This document shows positions 1 to 11,920 of a stretch of 64,000 bases of DNA, piece after piece; position 1 is the first letter of the stretch, and each line of letters begins with the position of its first letter. The stretch is from assembly GCA_028023455.1 (NCBI GenBank), contig JAQFVV010006203.1, positions 13,058,348 through 13,122,347 on the forward strand, given 5' to 3'. Both the position numbers and the translations under genes were made by a program. The notes under the pieces were generated by a model. It saw only the letters and a list, made by a program, of their open reading frames with translations. It made no database searches and was not told the DNA's origin. This DNA is from Epiperipatus broadwayi. Its lineage: Eukaryota > Onychophora > Udeonychophora > Euonychophora > Peripatidae.

Positions 1-103
1 GTAATTTATATATTTAATAAAGTAAGTCACAATGTGATTATATATGTAATATTTAAATATACGTATATTATCTATGCTAAGCTTAATATAATTATAAGGG
101 ACT

Positions 104-246
104 TGAACTCGAACTTTCAAACTCCCTACATCTATCCATTCTATCTTATACAACTGATACACGTGATCTCATACATGTAAAAAAGACAAATGGTCTCCAA
201 TATAAGTATTTTGTGCTGTTTTGAGAGTTCGAGTTCAAGTCCCTTA
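104..246 (-). repeat. Hammerhead-bearing repeat family A, internally deleted copy
   Basis: The two ends are inverted copies of the family A terminus, whose sense strand reads GAGTTCAAGTCCC, a B-box-like motif. Between them only the 3' half of the hammerhead survives on the minus strand: AGCAC, then AAAA in place of GAAA, then ATACTTATA and the stem I strand TTGGAGACC. The CTGATGA half is missing, so this copy should be inactive. The other copies (18.4, 33.2, 34.0, 37.4, 59.4 and 61.0 kb) make the assignment secure. Confidence 0.7.
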
Positions 247-280
247 TATATATATATATAAAAACTAACCAAAGGAAATA

Positions 281-432
281 CATATAAAAACAAAAAAAGA
301 CTTATAAATCCAAGAAATAATATTATATTTCAACCTGAGGACTGGTTTTCATCAGAAAAAAAAAAAAATACTATTATTTCTTAAATAATATTATATCTTG
401 GATTTATAAGTCTTTTTTTTGTTTATATATAT
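281..432. repeat. Short palindromic element (hairpin)
   Basis: An arm reading AGACTTATAAATCCAAGA is followed about 90 bp later by its complement TCTTGGATTTATAAGTCT, both flanked by A/T runs. The loop holds, on the minus strand, CTGATGA, then AACC...GGTT, then GAAA, which resembles a hammerhead core. The element is non-coding and its family is unknown. Confidence 0.75.
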
Positions 433-440
433 ATATACTG

Positions 441-1005
441 TTAAATACAATCAATTTAAATGGTATTACAGTGAATAATACATACTTCAACCTCAGTATA
501 TGACAATTCCATAATAAGAAAAAAAATCACTTTATATATAAAAGGAGATTATCTTCAATACTTAAAATAATTGGATTGATTAATATTCACTCTGCTGTAA
601 GTATTAAAGACAATTTTCTTTATGCACAAAGAAAATCAATGATAGCATTGCGATGTATTGAGATGAGAGTGTCGAGTTCAAATCCCTTATAATATATTAA
701 ATATTGTTAAACATAATCACTTTAAATGGTGTTACATTCAATAATGCATCCTCCCTCTTAATACATTGCAATACTGTAGTAAGAAAATGATTCATTTTCT
801 CATTGGTTTTCTTTGTATATAAAGGAAATTATCTTTAATACTTACAGCAGAATGAATATTAATCAATCCAATTATTTCAAGTATTAAAGTCAATCTCCTT
901 TATATACAAAGCGATTTATTTTCTTATTACAACATTATCAGATACTGAGGTTGAAGTATGTATTATTCACTGTAGTAGCATTTAAATTGATTGTATTTAA
1001 TGTTA
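441..1005. repeat. 565 bp palindrome (foldback element)
   Basis: The left arm starts TTAAATACAATCAATTTAAA and the right arm ends with its complement. The arms pair nearly continuously, through TACTTCAACCTCAGTAT against ATACTGAGGTTGAAGTA and through GCTGTAAGTATTAAAG near the middle. The apex at about 660-700 contains TCGAGTTCAAATCCC, the terminal motif of repeat family A, which suggests an insertion there. No coding potential is seen. Confidence 0.85.
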
Positions 1006-1542
1006 CTTTACAATATATATATATAAATTGGTGTGTGTGCTTATTGTTAATTATAACAGCATTTATTCTTTGAAGACTATTGTGTTTAGTGTTATATATA
1101 CATATAATAAATATATTACAAATCATGATTTGAAAAGAAATAAAAGGACAGAACTGGCATATATGATGAAGATATAATAATAAATCTACTTTTATTACAC
1201 AACAAAAATTTAAAAGAATAAACAGATTTATAAAAAAGTTGTTTTAAATATTTACTGCTATTTCATATGTTAAAAACATCTGCACTTTATATACACATCT
1301 ATATGATTGTTTATTTATTTTATTTTTGTTTATATAATTTTTTAATTTGTAATATATTCTATACACATGTTAAACATATTGTTATCTTGCATAAATAGCT
1401 ATAGTGCTTAATTTTTGTTATTATTATTTTTGTTGATGTGTGTGTATTATAGAACAATATAAAGAGTACATACAAGCAGGACCATCATATGCAGATGTGC
1501 AACGCACAAAAGTACTTCATCACTGGGGTACTAAGACAACAA
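1006..1542. other. AT-rich DNA, nothing recognised
   Basis: Simple AT-rich sequence. Short open frames here have no family resemblance. Confidence 0.5.
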
Positions 1543-2025
1543 GATAATTTATAAAAATTTATATGTAAATAAAATTGTTAACCTTTTCAAATCATTACAT
1601 CATTAGAAATACATTGTGAGTGTAATATTTTTTATTTAAATATAAGAGGAATACGTCTTTACTTAAATTTATTTGTGACAATTACCAGGTCTTCAAATTT
1701 CTAGGCACAAGCTTGAAATATACTACATATATACTCTTATAAATTAAGCTAAACCAAACAGGCTGATGGCATTTTGTTGCAATAATTAATCAAACTTATA
1801 TGCAATATTTCCAAATCACTTTATTCTTGAAAAACATTCTGATTGTAAATATTCATTATTTAAATATAAGAGAAATATTTTTTTATTTAAACTTATTGAG
1901 GCAATGGCTCTAGCCGCAAAATATTTTTTATATATACTCTACTATTGCACAAAACCAAGCAAGCCGATGCTCTTTCATCACTATAATTAATAAAATTTAT
2001 ATGTAAATGAAAATGGTTAGATTTC
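1543..2025. repeat. Diverged tandem duplication, unit about 225-240 bp
   Basis: Two successive units share the order of AATTTATATGTAAAT, ATTATTTAAATATAAGAG, ATATATACTCT and an AAACCAA...GCTGATG-like block, with many substitutions. It is old, non-coding and of unknown origin. Confidence 0.6.
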
Positions 2026-2204
2026 CCAATTATTTTTATTTAAATATCCTAATTCATATTTTAAAAATAACATATTATTAACAATAATTTATTTAAAAAT
2101 AAAACTTATTTTAAAAATCGTGCCTCATAGTTATAACAATACTGCATATGATGAAATTATCTTTATCAATAATATTTTACAGTTCTTAAGTGTATTTTTC
2201 AATA

Positions 2205-2285
2205 TAGAGTATTGGATAAAGTGGCTGTCCCTGAAATGTGAGTTCTGGGATCAGTTCGTGTGTTGTGCCAATTTTTTTTAATAAT
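2205..2285 (+). repeat. Possible tRNA-like SINE relic
   Basis: TGGATAAAGTGGC matches a pol III A box and GGATCAGTTCG matches a B box with one mismatch, about 35 bp apart, followed by a T-rich end. It has no second copy in this window, so the call is tentative. Confidence 0.3.
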
Positions 2286-3180
2286 GTTATCTTTCTCTCT
2301 TTTTTTTTAATTGTTATATTATTTTTTTACACATTTTATTGAATAGCTTTTCCTATTTTTAATAATGATATTATGTTTGTTTTAGATGCTGTATTATAGT
2401 TTTACATGGTTTACTTAACAGCTTTTACTTGAATATGTTCTTTAGCTAAAAACTCATAATTGATTCATAATGCACTTACAATCCAAATCTAAGAAAAACA
2501 GAATGAATAAAAAACATAATTTTTAAAAAGAACATAATTTTTAAAAAGATATTATTGCATGTCAAAATATTTAATTCTTAACAAATTTTATGATAACAAT
2601 ATTATTTAATGCAAACCCCTACATGATTGCATTATTAATAAAGTCTACAAAATGTATCTAGTGGAACAAACCAAATGTTTGATTTTTTTTGTTGTTTATA
2701 ATTGTGCAATATAACCTATGAATAAATAAAATAAAGTTCAAGATATTTTAATTGCTTTTAAAAATGTATTGAATAAACAATCTAAGATTAAAAATTAAAA
2801 ATTTATTTTCCTTAAAACAACTTGAATATTTGCAGCGAGTCGTCCGTTCTCTTCAGCTGATTGGTAAAAATTTCATTTTCTTTTTTAAATTACACAAAAA
2901 CTATAAGCATGAATCCCAGTATTCTGTGCTCCTTCCTAATACCTTTTGAATGATATATCTTACATTAATATCAGATAAAATTTGAATTTTTTACAATTAT
3001 TTTTAAAATTAGATGAATTTATTATTTTTATTTTCTGATCAATTTATTAGTTTACATGAGGCGATAAAGGTAGAAAATATTTATTGACCTTATAACCCTA
3101 ATATAATGGATTAAAAATACGCTGATAATTCAGATATGAATGTCTTTGATATGACATAAACATAATCATGGAATATCGTA
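2286..3180. other. AT-rich DNA, nothing recognised
   Basis: Low-complexity AT-rich sequence with short direct repeats such as a doubled TTTTTAAAAAGA near 2520. No gene, TIR or RNA motif was identified. Confidence 0.5.
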
Positions 3181-3615
3181 AGTTATTAATTTTAATTTTT
3201 AATATTTTAAATTTTTTAAAATTATTTGTTAAATAGTAAATTAATTTGTTTGTGTTTGTATTGGTGTGTATGTACTATATAAATTATATAATATTTAATC
3301 ATTTTTGCTCTTTATTATACAAATATTTGAAATACTGGCATTCTTCACATACCTGGAAGCTAATTGTAAATATACAATATACAAATTCAAATATAACAAA
3401 AGTTGTTTTGCAGAATATCATTAAGTTATTAATTTTAATTTTTAATATTTTAAATTTTTTTTAAATTATTTGATAAATGGTATATTAATTTGTTTGTGTT
3501 TGTAGTGGTGTGTGTGTGTACTATATAAATTATATATTATTAAATCATTTATGCTTTTTATTATACAGTATATAAATTCAAATATAACAAAAGTTGTTTT
3601 GTAGTGTAATTTTGA
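3180..3615. repeat. Tandem duplication, unit about 180-240 bp
   Basis: Two adjacent units begin AAGTTATTAATTTTAATTTT and share GTTTGTGTTTGTA, TACTATATAAATTATATA and AACAAAAGTTGTTTTG. The first unit carries about 60 extra bp (3321-3380) with CTTCACATACCTGGAAGC, a motif also found at the outer ends of the 33.2 kb palindrome. The second unit lacks it. Confidence 0.8.
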
Positions 3616-4727
3616 GTATAGACATAATGATTCTCAAAAGGTATATGTTTATACTTGTATTAGTGTGTTTATGTTTTTTTTTGCATCATGTTTGTATAAC
3701 AAGTAATGATTTACATATATAGAACAGTGCAATGTAAATTTTTAAAACTGATAATCTAATGTACAGAAAGGTTGCAGTTGATAAAACAATCACAAAATTT
3801 ACTGGGCATAGTACTATGTGAAAATATAAACACTTAAAACCAATAAAGAGAGATTTCAAATAGTATGTGTATAGTGGTAGCTACAATGGTTAATTTGATT
3901 TTTGCCTATGCCTTGATACTCATGCTGTGGAGTCAGTCATTTTGCCACATCTTGCATCACATTATTTTCAAGTCTATATCTAGAAAATGAGCTATATGCA
4001 AATAAAGTATATATCTGTGGGACAATAAATATAACAAGATAGCATCACTGGTGTGCACAAAGAATATAAACATCACTGATGAAGAGATGAAACTTATTTT
4101 ATTAGTGATACAGACAGTAACCTACAATTTCTAGTCTTAGATAGACAAGAAACTAATTGCTATGATGACAAATGCATATCCATCTTCTGGAAATGATTTG
4201 TTTTGTATCTTTTATTAGGATGAATCTTTTTCTTATAGACACCTTTGAGATTTGTCAACTTTTGGGGTACAAGATAAAAATGAAGAATTCTTATGTGAAT
4301 ACTTTTGGAGATTCTGAAGCTATGGATTATCTCAGGTAAGAAGTATTATATATGGTTTGAAAGATAATTTTGTGCGGAATACAAAGAAATTATTACTGAA
4401 GATATAATTTAAACTTAGTTAATGATGAATTAGAAATTATAAACAAACAATAAAGTAATAATTATGTCAGATGTTGAAATTTCTTTTTTTTCTTTTTTTT
4501 TTTAAATAGTTACCACTATTTGTTTTAGACTTATTGTTTTCCTTAGTTTTTCTAGTTTCTATTAATGTAAATGTTTTTGTTCTAACATAATTAAAACTGA
4601 AGTTATTGTGAAAATTGTGTTTCAGATCAGTTTTTTTTAAATTCAATATAGCGCCTGGTGAATCAAACAATTAAATAAATCCTGGCTAAATCTCTAATTG
4701 TCAAACTATATAATAAAGTATAATATA
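3616..4727. other. AT-rich DNA, nothing recognised
   Basis: No ORF with family resemblance, no SINE boxes and no clear repeats. The minus-strand frame at 4467-4670 is low-complexity and is not considered a gene. Confidence 0.5.
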
Positions 4728-5972
4728 TTGTAACTATTTAAATTAATATAAGATTTGTAACTATTTAAATTAACATAGAAATACACCTCTCTCAGGTGTG
4801 TGGCATATTTCAATCCCTATTTGGCATGCCATTTGTAACTATAATTTGTAACTATTTTAATATGTCACATTTGTAACCATAATAAATATTTAGATAGGGG
4901 AAATTATTAATTGTTAGATATATGCCTATCCAATCTGTACCATTTGTAACTATATTAATTCATCATAGCATAGATAAAGAAATTATAGAATCACTGTGCC
5001 ACTTGAAAATATCAGCATTAAAGATTCTTGGTATTTATTTATATATTGGGGCAGTCATTTGAACAATAAAACATACTGGCCATTGTCATCAAATAAAAAT
5101 AATATTAAATATAGCAACTGAATAAAAGTACCCACTGTGAAATTCCTGGAGTGCCTTATGCTTATCTCCAATACTAGGTTCTTCTAACAAAGAATCCTTC
5201 CTATTCTTCTTTCCAAATATATAAGACCATTCATGGTCATATGCACACACTGGTGCTATTCATGACAACTTATAAAATATATATATATATATATATTCTA
5301 TAAAACTAATATTATGAAGTTGGAAAGGGATGATATCACTCTTTATTCAGTTTAGCTAAGTACATGTGTTTTCCCATGAGCGCCACTAGATTGTTTTCAA
5401 TCTAGATAAGTATCTGTTTATAGTGTACTTGAGTTCAAACTCATTCAGTACATTTTTATTACACATGACTTGGATGACTAATGAAAAAAAATGACATTCT
5501 TACATTTTATCTATATTGATAAAATTACAAGATCCCAATATTACCAAAGTTTATACTATAGATCAAAGATTCTTATAGACATTGCTAGCTCATTTACGTA
5601 TATTGATGAACAGACATGTATAATCCTATTAATGGCTTCCAAACAAGCATGTGAAGACCATTATTGATATTGATGGCCATTTAACTAGATTATTTATCAC
5701 AATAAAGGTAATAATGATGATGATGATAATAATATCATAATAATAATGATAATAATAGTGATATCATAATAATGATTATAATAGTGATGATGATACCAGC
5801 CATGGCTTATTAATAAACTCACAACAATAAATTCATCTTTATAAACTTATAGGCATCTATTAAAATTATCCTATTTCATACTGGGATTTAATAATACTAG
5901 TGGTGATGATTGATCATCATGAATCTCTTTGCATAATATTCAATTTTCTATAAACCCCTATTTACTAAAATA
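4728..5972. repeat. 1.24 kb near-identical repeat, copy 1
   Basis: The sequence matches 10419-11655 almost base for base over its whole length. I see only a handful of differences, mainly an AT-dinucleotide length change near 5280, GTTAG versus ATTAG near 4915, and one change in a GAT/AAT run. Homology starts at TTGTAACTATTTAAATT and stops at TTTACTAAAATA. The first 250 bp contains about six copies of an ATTTGTAACTAT motif. There is no ORF. A non-autonomous mobile element or a recent segmental duplication fits; no terminal repeats were identified. Confidence 0.9.
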
Positions 5973-7240
5973 TATTCATTACGCTAAACATTAAATTTAA
6001 TGATTATAATTTATTAATGATGATTGATGGCGATCATAACTTTTATATAGTATTATTTGAAACATTTTTAACCAATAACATGATATCCATCTTTGATGAG
6101 GATGATCTAAACTCATGGACACAACACAATTTTAGCTTTCTATTGTTGAACTATAATTATCAAAATTTGGTTATTCTCAAGCATAATCCTTAAATACTTA
6201 AATATCAACATTCTAGTTTACCTATTATTTTGCGGACGCTTAATATTTGCAAGTGATTGCTCAATATATACGAATGGTAATACTTAATAACTGCGAGCAA
6301 TGATGATGAATTAAAATGATAGAATTAAGACAAGAAAAAAACACAATATTCTTAATAATAACTCGGAAACCAATTAAGATATATAATTATATTTTATTAA
6401 CACTACTACTCTTTCTTTCCTTCTTTAAAGTCAAATCAACAATTAAATAAATGGCTTATTACCATATTAATTCAATACAAAAATTAATATAAAAAATTTA
6501 TATAAGTATAAGCAAATAAATCTAACATATAGGTTTGTCATTTTTCTTGATATCTCAAAATAAGCTGACTTAAATCAATATTAGAAAAAAAATACATATT
6601 CTATAAATGCTTATTTAAGACTTTTCTTACTTATCATATCATAAAATAAATTTCAGGTGTAACTTGTATATGTTATTTCACTTCCATTCAAATGTAATGC
6701 CCTACTTTTCAATTTACCATTTTAAACTAATCATATATAACCTATTCTTTGATGTGTTTGGATAAGCAGTTACACATGCACGCATTCGGTAATGTTAACA
6801 TATATGTTTAAAATGTATACCCATAAATTACATATATAAAAATATCTTTTTCTTTTGCAACCTTATAGCGAAAGAAAATAAAATACATGATATTAATTTT
6901 TTAATATGCAACAAGATAAAATAAAAATAAAAAACATTATAAATGCATATATCTATAGGTTGCTCATTATCATTAACAACTGAAGAACAATTAAAAAAAA
7001 AAACATTTCAACATTACAATATATAATAAAAAAAATAATAAAAAAAAATAATGAAAAATTTAAGTTTAAAGATTTAAACTATGTTTGTGCTATGTTGTGA
7101 GATATTGCAAATAACTATAGATAAACAAGTCTTTAATGTTTCTGTATCAAAAGAAAAATTGCTTTGACCTGTAAATTAAGGTTTACTTTTAATAAGCAAG
7201 AATAAAATCGGTTAAAGAAAGTTCATATTTACCCGTTTAC
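5973..7240. other. AT-rich DNA, nothing recognised
   Basis: AT-rich sequence with TGATGATTGATGG-like runs near 6010-6030 that resemble the interior of the 1.24 kb repeat, so the start may be an older copy of it. Otherwise unremarkable. Confidence 0.4.
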
Positions 7241-7800
7241 TTTTTACTTCTTATTAATGTCCTGAGTTTGAATTTTCAGACTGCTTTTCTTTGCTCAACA
7301 ACAAAAAAAAAGAAAGTTATTGCAGATACTTTTAAGATAATGCTGAATCAATTGACTTGCTTGTTTCTTCAATTCTATTATTATTCATTGTTGATTGGCT
7401 TCCTTCTACCATTTTAAAAAAAAAGTTATTATAAGTACTTTTGAATAAGTAGGTACCGGTGGATTTGCTTGTCTCTCTCCTTTTAAAAAAATAATTGCTG
7501 TTGACACTTTAGATGATTGAGGTAAACTAACAAAAATTTGATTCATGGCTTCAAACTTGGTTCTACATGGCTTTTATAAATTTTCTTTTCCTCCTATTTC
7601 CTCTTCTCCATTCATTCGAAGGTAATGAGCTTTTAATAAGCCAGGAACTAGAAAAGAAGCATTCCATATAGCTTGTGTGGTTGGCTTCAAACTCTATCAT
7701 TTTGTTGGTTATTACTTGATATATGACTTCATAGACAGATCAGCGATTTTAACTCATTCTGTATTAACCAGGAAGCAGAAAAAAAATGGTTTAGCAATGC
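7240..7800. repeat. Degenerate tandem repeats, about 125-135 bp period
   Basis: Recurring blocks include AAAGTTATT...ATACTTTTRA...TTGCTTGT at 7305 and 7425 with a weaker third at 7485, and TAAGCCAGGAACTAGAAAA at 7640 echoed by TAACCAGGAAGCAGAAAAA at 7765. Many differences between units indicate age. Confidence 0.5.
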
Positions 7801-8069
7801 AGAGGCATAGTATTATGCATAGCCAAATATGTTAATATCATATTTATATAATTGTTAATAACTTCTATTAAATTCAATCTTGTTCCAATGTTTTCCTCTC
7901 TTCTTTAATATTGCTGGAAATTGTTTATATAGACGCACATCTTCGTCTATATTGACTTTATACCAGAGTCTTTTACTTCATTTCCTTTCTCAATTTTTAA
8001 AGAGTGAATAAAAAAAATCAAATCGCTTACTTTTCTCCTTTTTTTTTTAACATTAATAACAAGGAAGGA

Positions 8070-8335
8070 CCGACTGAGTTGAGTCTCAAAATAATAATCA
8101 CTGAGTTACATCTCACTTTAATAATAATAATCTGAGTGACTGTCTCTCCAAAATATTCATATTGAGTCTCTAAAAATAAAATCATACTGACTGATCAAAA
8201 AATAAAATCATACTGCCTGATCATCTCTCTAAAAAAAAAATTAATGACTGAGTGATCATCTCTCTAAAAAAAAAAATTAATGACTAAGTGATCATCTCTC
8301 TAAAAAAAATTAATGACTAAGTGATTAAAAAATTG
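8070..8335. repeat. Minisatellite, 42-45 bp units
   Basis: Three clean units of TGATCATCTCTCTAAAAAAA followed by TTAATGACTRAG lie at 8215-8330. They are preceded by degraded relatives (CTGAGTGACTGTCTCTCC, TACTGACTGATC) from 8070. Confidence 0.85.
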
Positions 8336-9640
8336 TTTCAATCATTTATATCATGAATTTCAACCAAAGAAAAAAAAACATCTGGAAACCTTATCTTAAA
8401 AAAAAAATCAAAGCTTCACAAGTTTGACATCGGTCACAATCAATAAAGACTTAAAATTGATCGCTATCGTTATCTACATCAAAGCACCTCTTTTGTAAAA
8501 ATAATCTTAAGACACAGACAACAACAAACCTGGAATCTATAGCCATCAGAAATAGGTGTAAAAGCATCTTTGTGTTTGTACAGATGTATTCATTCTTTCA
8601 CACGTGTACATTTTTTTTATCTCCTAATCTAATAATCTCCATCGCCTTATTTTACACTTTTCTGATCTACTCTATTTTAATAAAACCAAAGTTAAATAAT
8701 ATGACACCTTATTTAATAAAAATATATATAATAAATCATTACCAAATATTATTACCCTCTACATAATGGTTTATTCATTAACTATCTATAAATTTATAAT
8801 AATAAATACACATATATAAATCCTCATATATATAAAAGAAAATTTTTTTTTAATTAAATAATATGTATGTATGTGAAATGAGTCATATCTACATTTGCCT
8901 CACTCCCAAACAAAAAAAAAATTTTGAATATAAAAAAAATTGCTTAGGTCATGAGTGCCATTGGTTTTAGGCTACGTACATTATATGTGCCTTTTACTCC
9001 TTCTGATGATTCTAGTACAAATGCATTTTCCCCTTTTCTTTCCTTGAGCATGAATGGCCCTTCATATTATCTTTTGATATGCTTCGCGCTCCAACACCAA
9101 GTCAAACACCTTATCTATCCCCAAACCATAAAATTCCAACCATTCTTTCTCAGTCATAATTCCCCCATCAATCTATCTATATCCTAAGTGCTTTTATTTA
9201 TTAACTGATATATCTTTTCTTTACTATATATGATTGATAAAGTATGATCATATTCTATTTAAAACATTTATTTAAAAATATTTGATATGTGTGCCCTTTT
9301 TATGCCATCATTTATCTAGTTTTTTAATGCTTTTATAAAACTTAACTCTCTCTATGCCCTATTTTAATACACTAAGCAAAAAAATTTACTTATATAACAT
9401 ATGTGCCGAGATTTATAATAGAGTTCACATTTCAAGTTATTCATATACTCATCTATCCTTCTAGAGATCTGACAGATATTGACAGCCAAAAGAATGATTA
9501 GCAATTCACAATCATGAGATAGACAAAAGAATTCAATCACTGCACTTAAAGCATACAATGTTCCATGAACACTCAGATGATCACCCCAATTCAATCACTC
9601 TAAGCTACTACAACCCATAATAGTTTATTGCAAACACTGT
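8336..9640. other. AT-rich DNA with chance ORFs
   Basis: Open frames at 8572-8766 and 8951-9187 (plus) and 9364-9594 (minus) show no convincing domain. The last contains NWGDHLSVHG, faintly like OTU-type domains, but this is too little to call. No repeats were recognised. Confidence 0.4.
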
Positions 9641-9644
9641 TGCA

Positions 9645-9790
9645 TTTCCCTGCTTACTTCCAAGTCTTAGGGGCTTTAATTCATAAAATACTGCCTTGCT
9701 TATCTTTAAAGTCTTAGAGGCAACAATTATATATCAGTAAAACAAAATACTGCCTTGCTCTCTCTGGAGTCTTAGAGGCGAAATCATGGC
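9645..9790. repeat. Short tandem repeat, about 60 bp, three units
   Basis: AAGTCTTAGGGGC, AAGTCTTAGAGGC and GAGTCTTAGAGGC recur, separated by AAAATACTGCCTTGCT. The units differ moderately. Confidence 0.7.
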
Positions 9791-10418
9791 AGGCCTACTG
9801 TTAACTGCTTCATGATAAAACAACTGATATTATAATCTGGGTTGGAGCAGTGAATGAGATAAATCAATCACCAGTGGCATGAATACATCACATTCTCAAG
9901 GCAATGACAAAAATTCTCCATCCATCATCAAAACCGTAACACAACCAACCAAACTCCAACAATCAAATATCCAATCCAACCTCCAAAATCATAAATTTTC
10001 TATAACACAAACTTTTCAAATATGAACAAAATTATTATTCTACACTTCAAGGCTATTAATATTTCTATGCTTATTTAACTGATAAGCAAAATATATAAAA
10101 AAAACAGTGTTATTAACTTTAACACATTATAAGTTGTGATATCATTATATTTTAAAAAATTGAAACTAAGCTCTATAATGACTGTATTCATTTATCATCA
10201 TCAAAAATGCAATAACAGTAATCATCATCATCTAAACATCAGGCCAAAATATTTGTATACACTAATAATAAAAAAAATTGCACACAAAAAAAAATATTCT
10301 TTTTTTTTTTTTTTTTTAAACTATACATCTGTCATCATTATATACTACCCATCTCTCATGTATGTGGGGTATTTCAAGCCATTATTTGGCTTATTTCGAG
10401 CCCTAGTTGGTGCGCCAT
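9791..10418. other. AT-rich DNA; relic of the 1.24 kb repeat at the end
   Basis: Mostly featureless. From 10356 the text GTATTTCAAGCC...GCCATTTGTAAC resembles the internal GCATATTTCAATCCC...GCCATTTGTAAC of the 1.24 kb repeat, so the adjacent copy abuts an older partial copy of itself. Confidence 0.5.
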
Positions 10419-11655
10419 TTGTAACTATTTAAATTAATATAAGATTTGTAACTATTTAAATTAACATAGAAATACACCTCTCTCAGGTGTGTGGCATATT
10501 TCAATCCCTATTTGGCATGCCATTTGTAACTATAATTTGTAACTATTTTAATATGTCACATTTGTAACCATAATAAATATTTAGATAGGGGAAATTATTA
10601 ATTATTAGATATATGCCTATCCAATCTGTACCATTTGTAACTATATTAATTCATCATAGCATAGATAAAGAAATTATAGAATCACTGTGCCACTTGAAAA
10701 TATCAGCATTAAAGATTCTTGGTATTTATTTATATATTGGGGCAGTCATTTGAACAATAAAACATACTGGCCATTGTCATCAAATAAAAATAATATTAAA
10801 TATAGCAACTGAATAAAAGTACCCACTGTGAAATTCCTGGAGTGCCTTATGCTTATCTCCAATACTAGGTTCTTCTAACAAAGAATCCTTCCTATTCTTC
10901 TTTCCAAATATATAAGACCATTCATGGTCATATGCACACACTGGTGCTATTCATGACAACTTATAAAAAATATATATATTCTATAAAACTAATATTATGA
11001 AGTTGGAAAGGGATGATATCACTCTTTATTCAGTTTAGCTAAGTACATGTGTTTTCCCATGAGCGCCACTAGATTGTTTTCAATCTAGATAAGTATCTGT
11101 TTATAGTGTACTTGAGTTCAAACTCATTCAGTACATTTTTATTACACATGACTTGGATGACTAATGAAAAAAAATGACATTCTTACATTTTATCTATATT
11201 GATAAAATTACAAGATCCCAATATTACCAAAGTTTATACTATAGATCAAAGATTCTTATAGACATTGCTAGCTCATTTACGTATATTGATGAACAGACAT
11301 GTATAATCCTATTAATGGCTTCCAAACAAGCATGTGAAGACCATTATTGATATTGATGGCCATTTAACTAGATTATTTATCACAATAAAGGTAATAATGA
11401 TGATGATAATAATAATATCATAATAATAATGATAATAATAGTGATATCATAATAATGATTATAATAGTGATGATGATACCAGCCATGGCTTATTAATAAA
11501 CTCACAACAATAAATTCATCTTTATAAACTTATAGGCATCTATTAAAATTATCCTATTTCATACTGGGATTTAATAATACTAGTGGTGATGATTGATCAT
11601 CATGAATCTCTTTGCATAATATTCAATTTTCTATAAACCCCTATTTACTAAAATA
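10419..11655. repeat. 1.24 kb near-identical repeat, copy 2
   Basis: Direct repeat of 4728-5972, in the same orientation and about 5.7 kb away. The AT run near 10970 is about 12 bp shorter than in copy 1. The very low divergence implies recent duplication, gene conversion or a still-mobile element. Confidence 0.9.
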
Positions 11656-11701
11656 ATATATATAATTCAAAACTGCCTAGCATTATACTAGTAATAAATA
11701 A

Positions 11702-11920
11702 AATACAAAACCATAAAACAATACAATACTAAATAAAAATCCAAACTTTACCAAAATCCTTACACGATCATGGTTTCATCTACTAAACAAATAGAGCTTC
11801 TCAAGTAGTTTGATTTCCACTTGAAAAGGTCTATTTGTTTAGTAGATGAAACCATGTTTGTAAGGATTTTGGTAAAGTTTGGATTTTATCTAGTATTGTA
11901 TTGTTTTATGGTTTTGTATT
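11702..11920. repeat. Near-perfect hairpin element, 219 bp
   Basis: The left arm begins AATACAAAACCATAAAACAA and runs through CTACTAAACAAATAGA. The right arm is its complement and ends GGTTTTGTATT. The loop is about 30 bp and itself has weak symmetry. The arms are nearly identical, so this is a young foldback/MITE-like element or a small-RNA hairpin precursor. Confidence 0.9.

Noticed and set aside
9364-9594. 76-codon minus-strand frame with NWGDHLSVHG, faintly like OTU-type domains
   Set aside because: Only about ten residues are suggestive, the rest is unrelated, and no second copy or splice context supports it.
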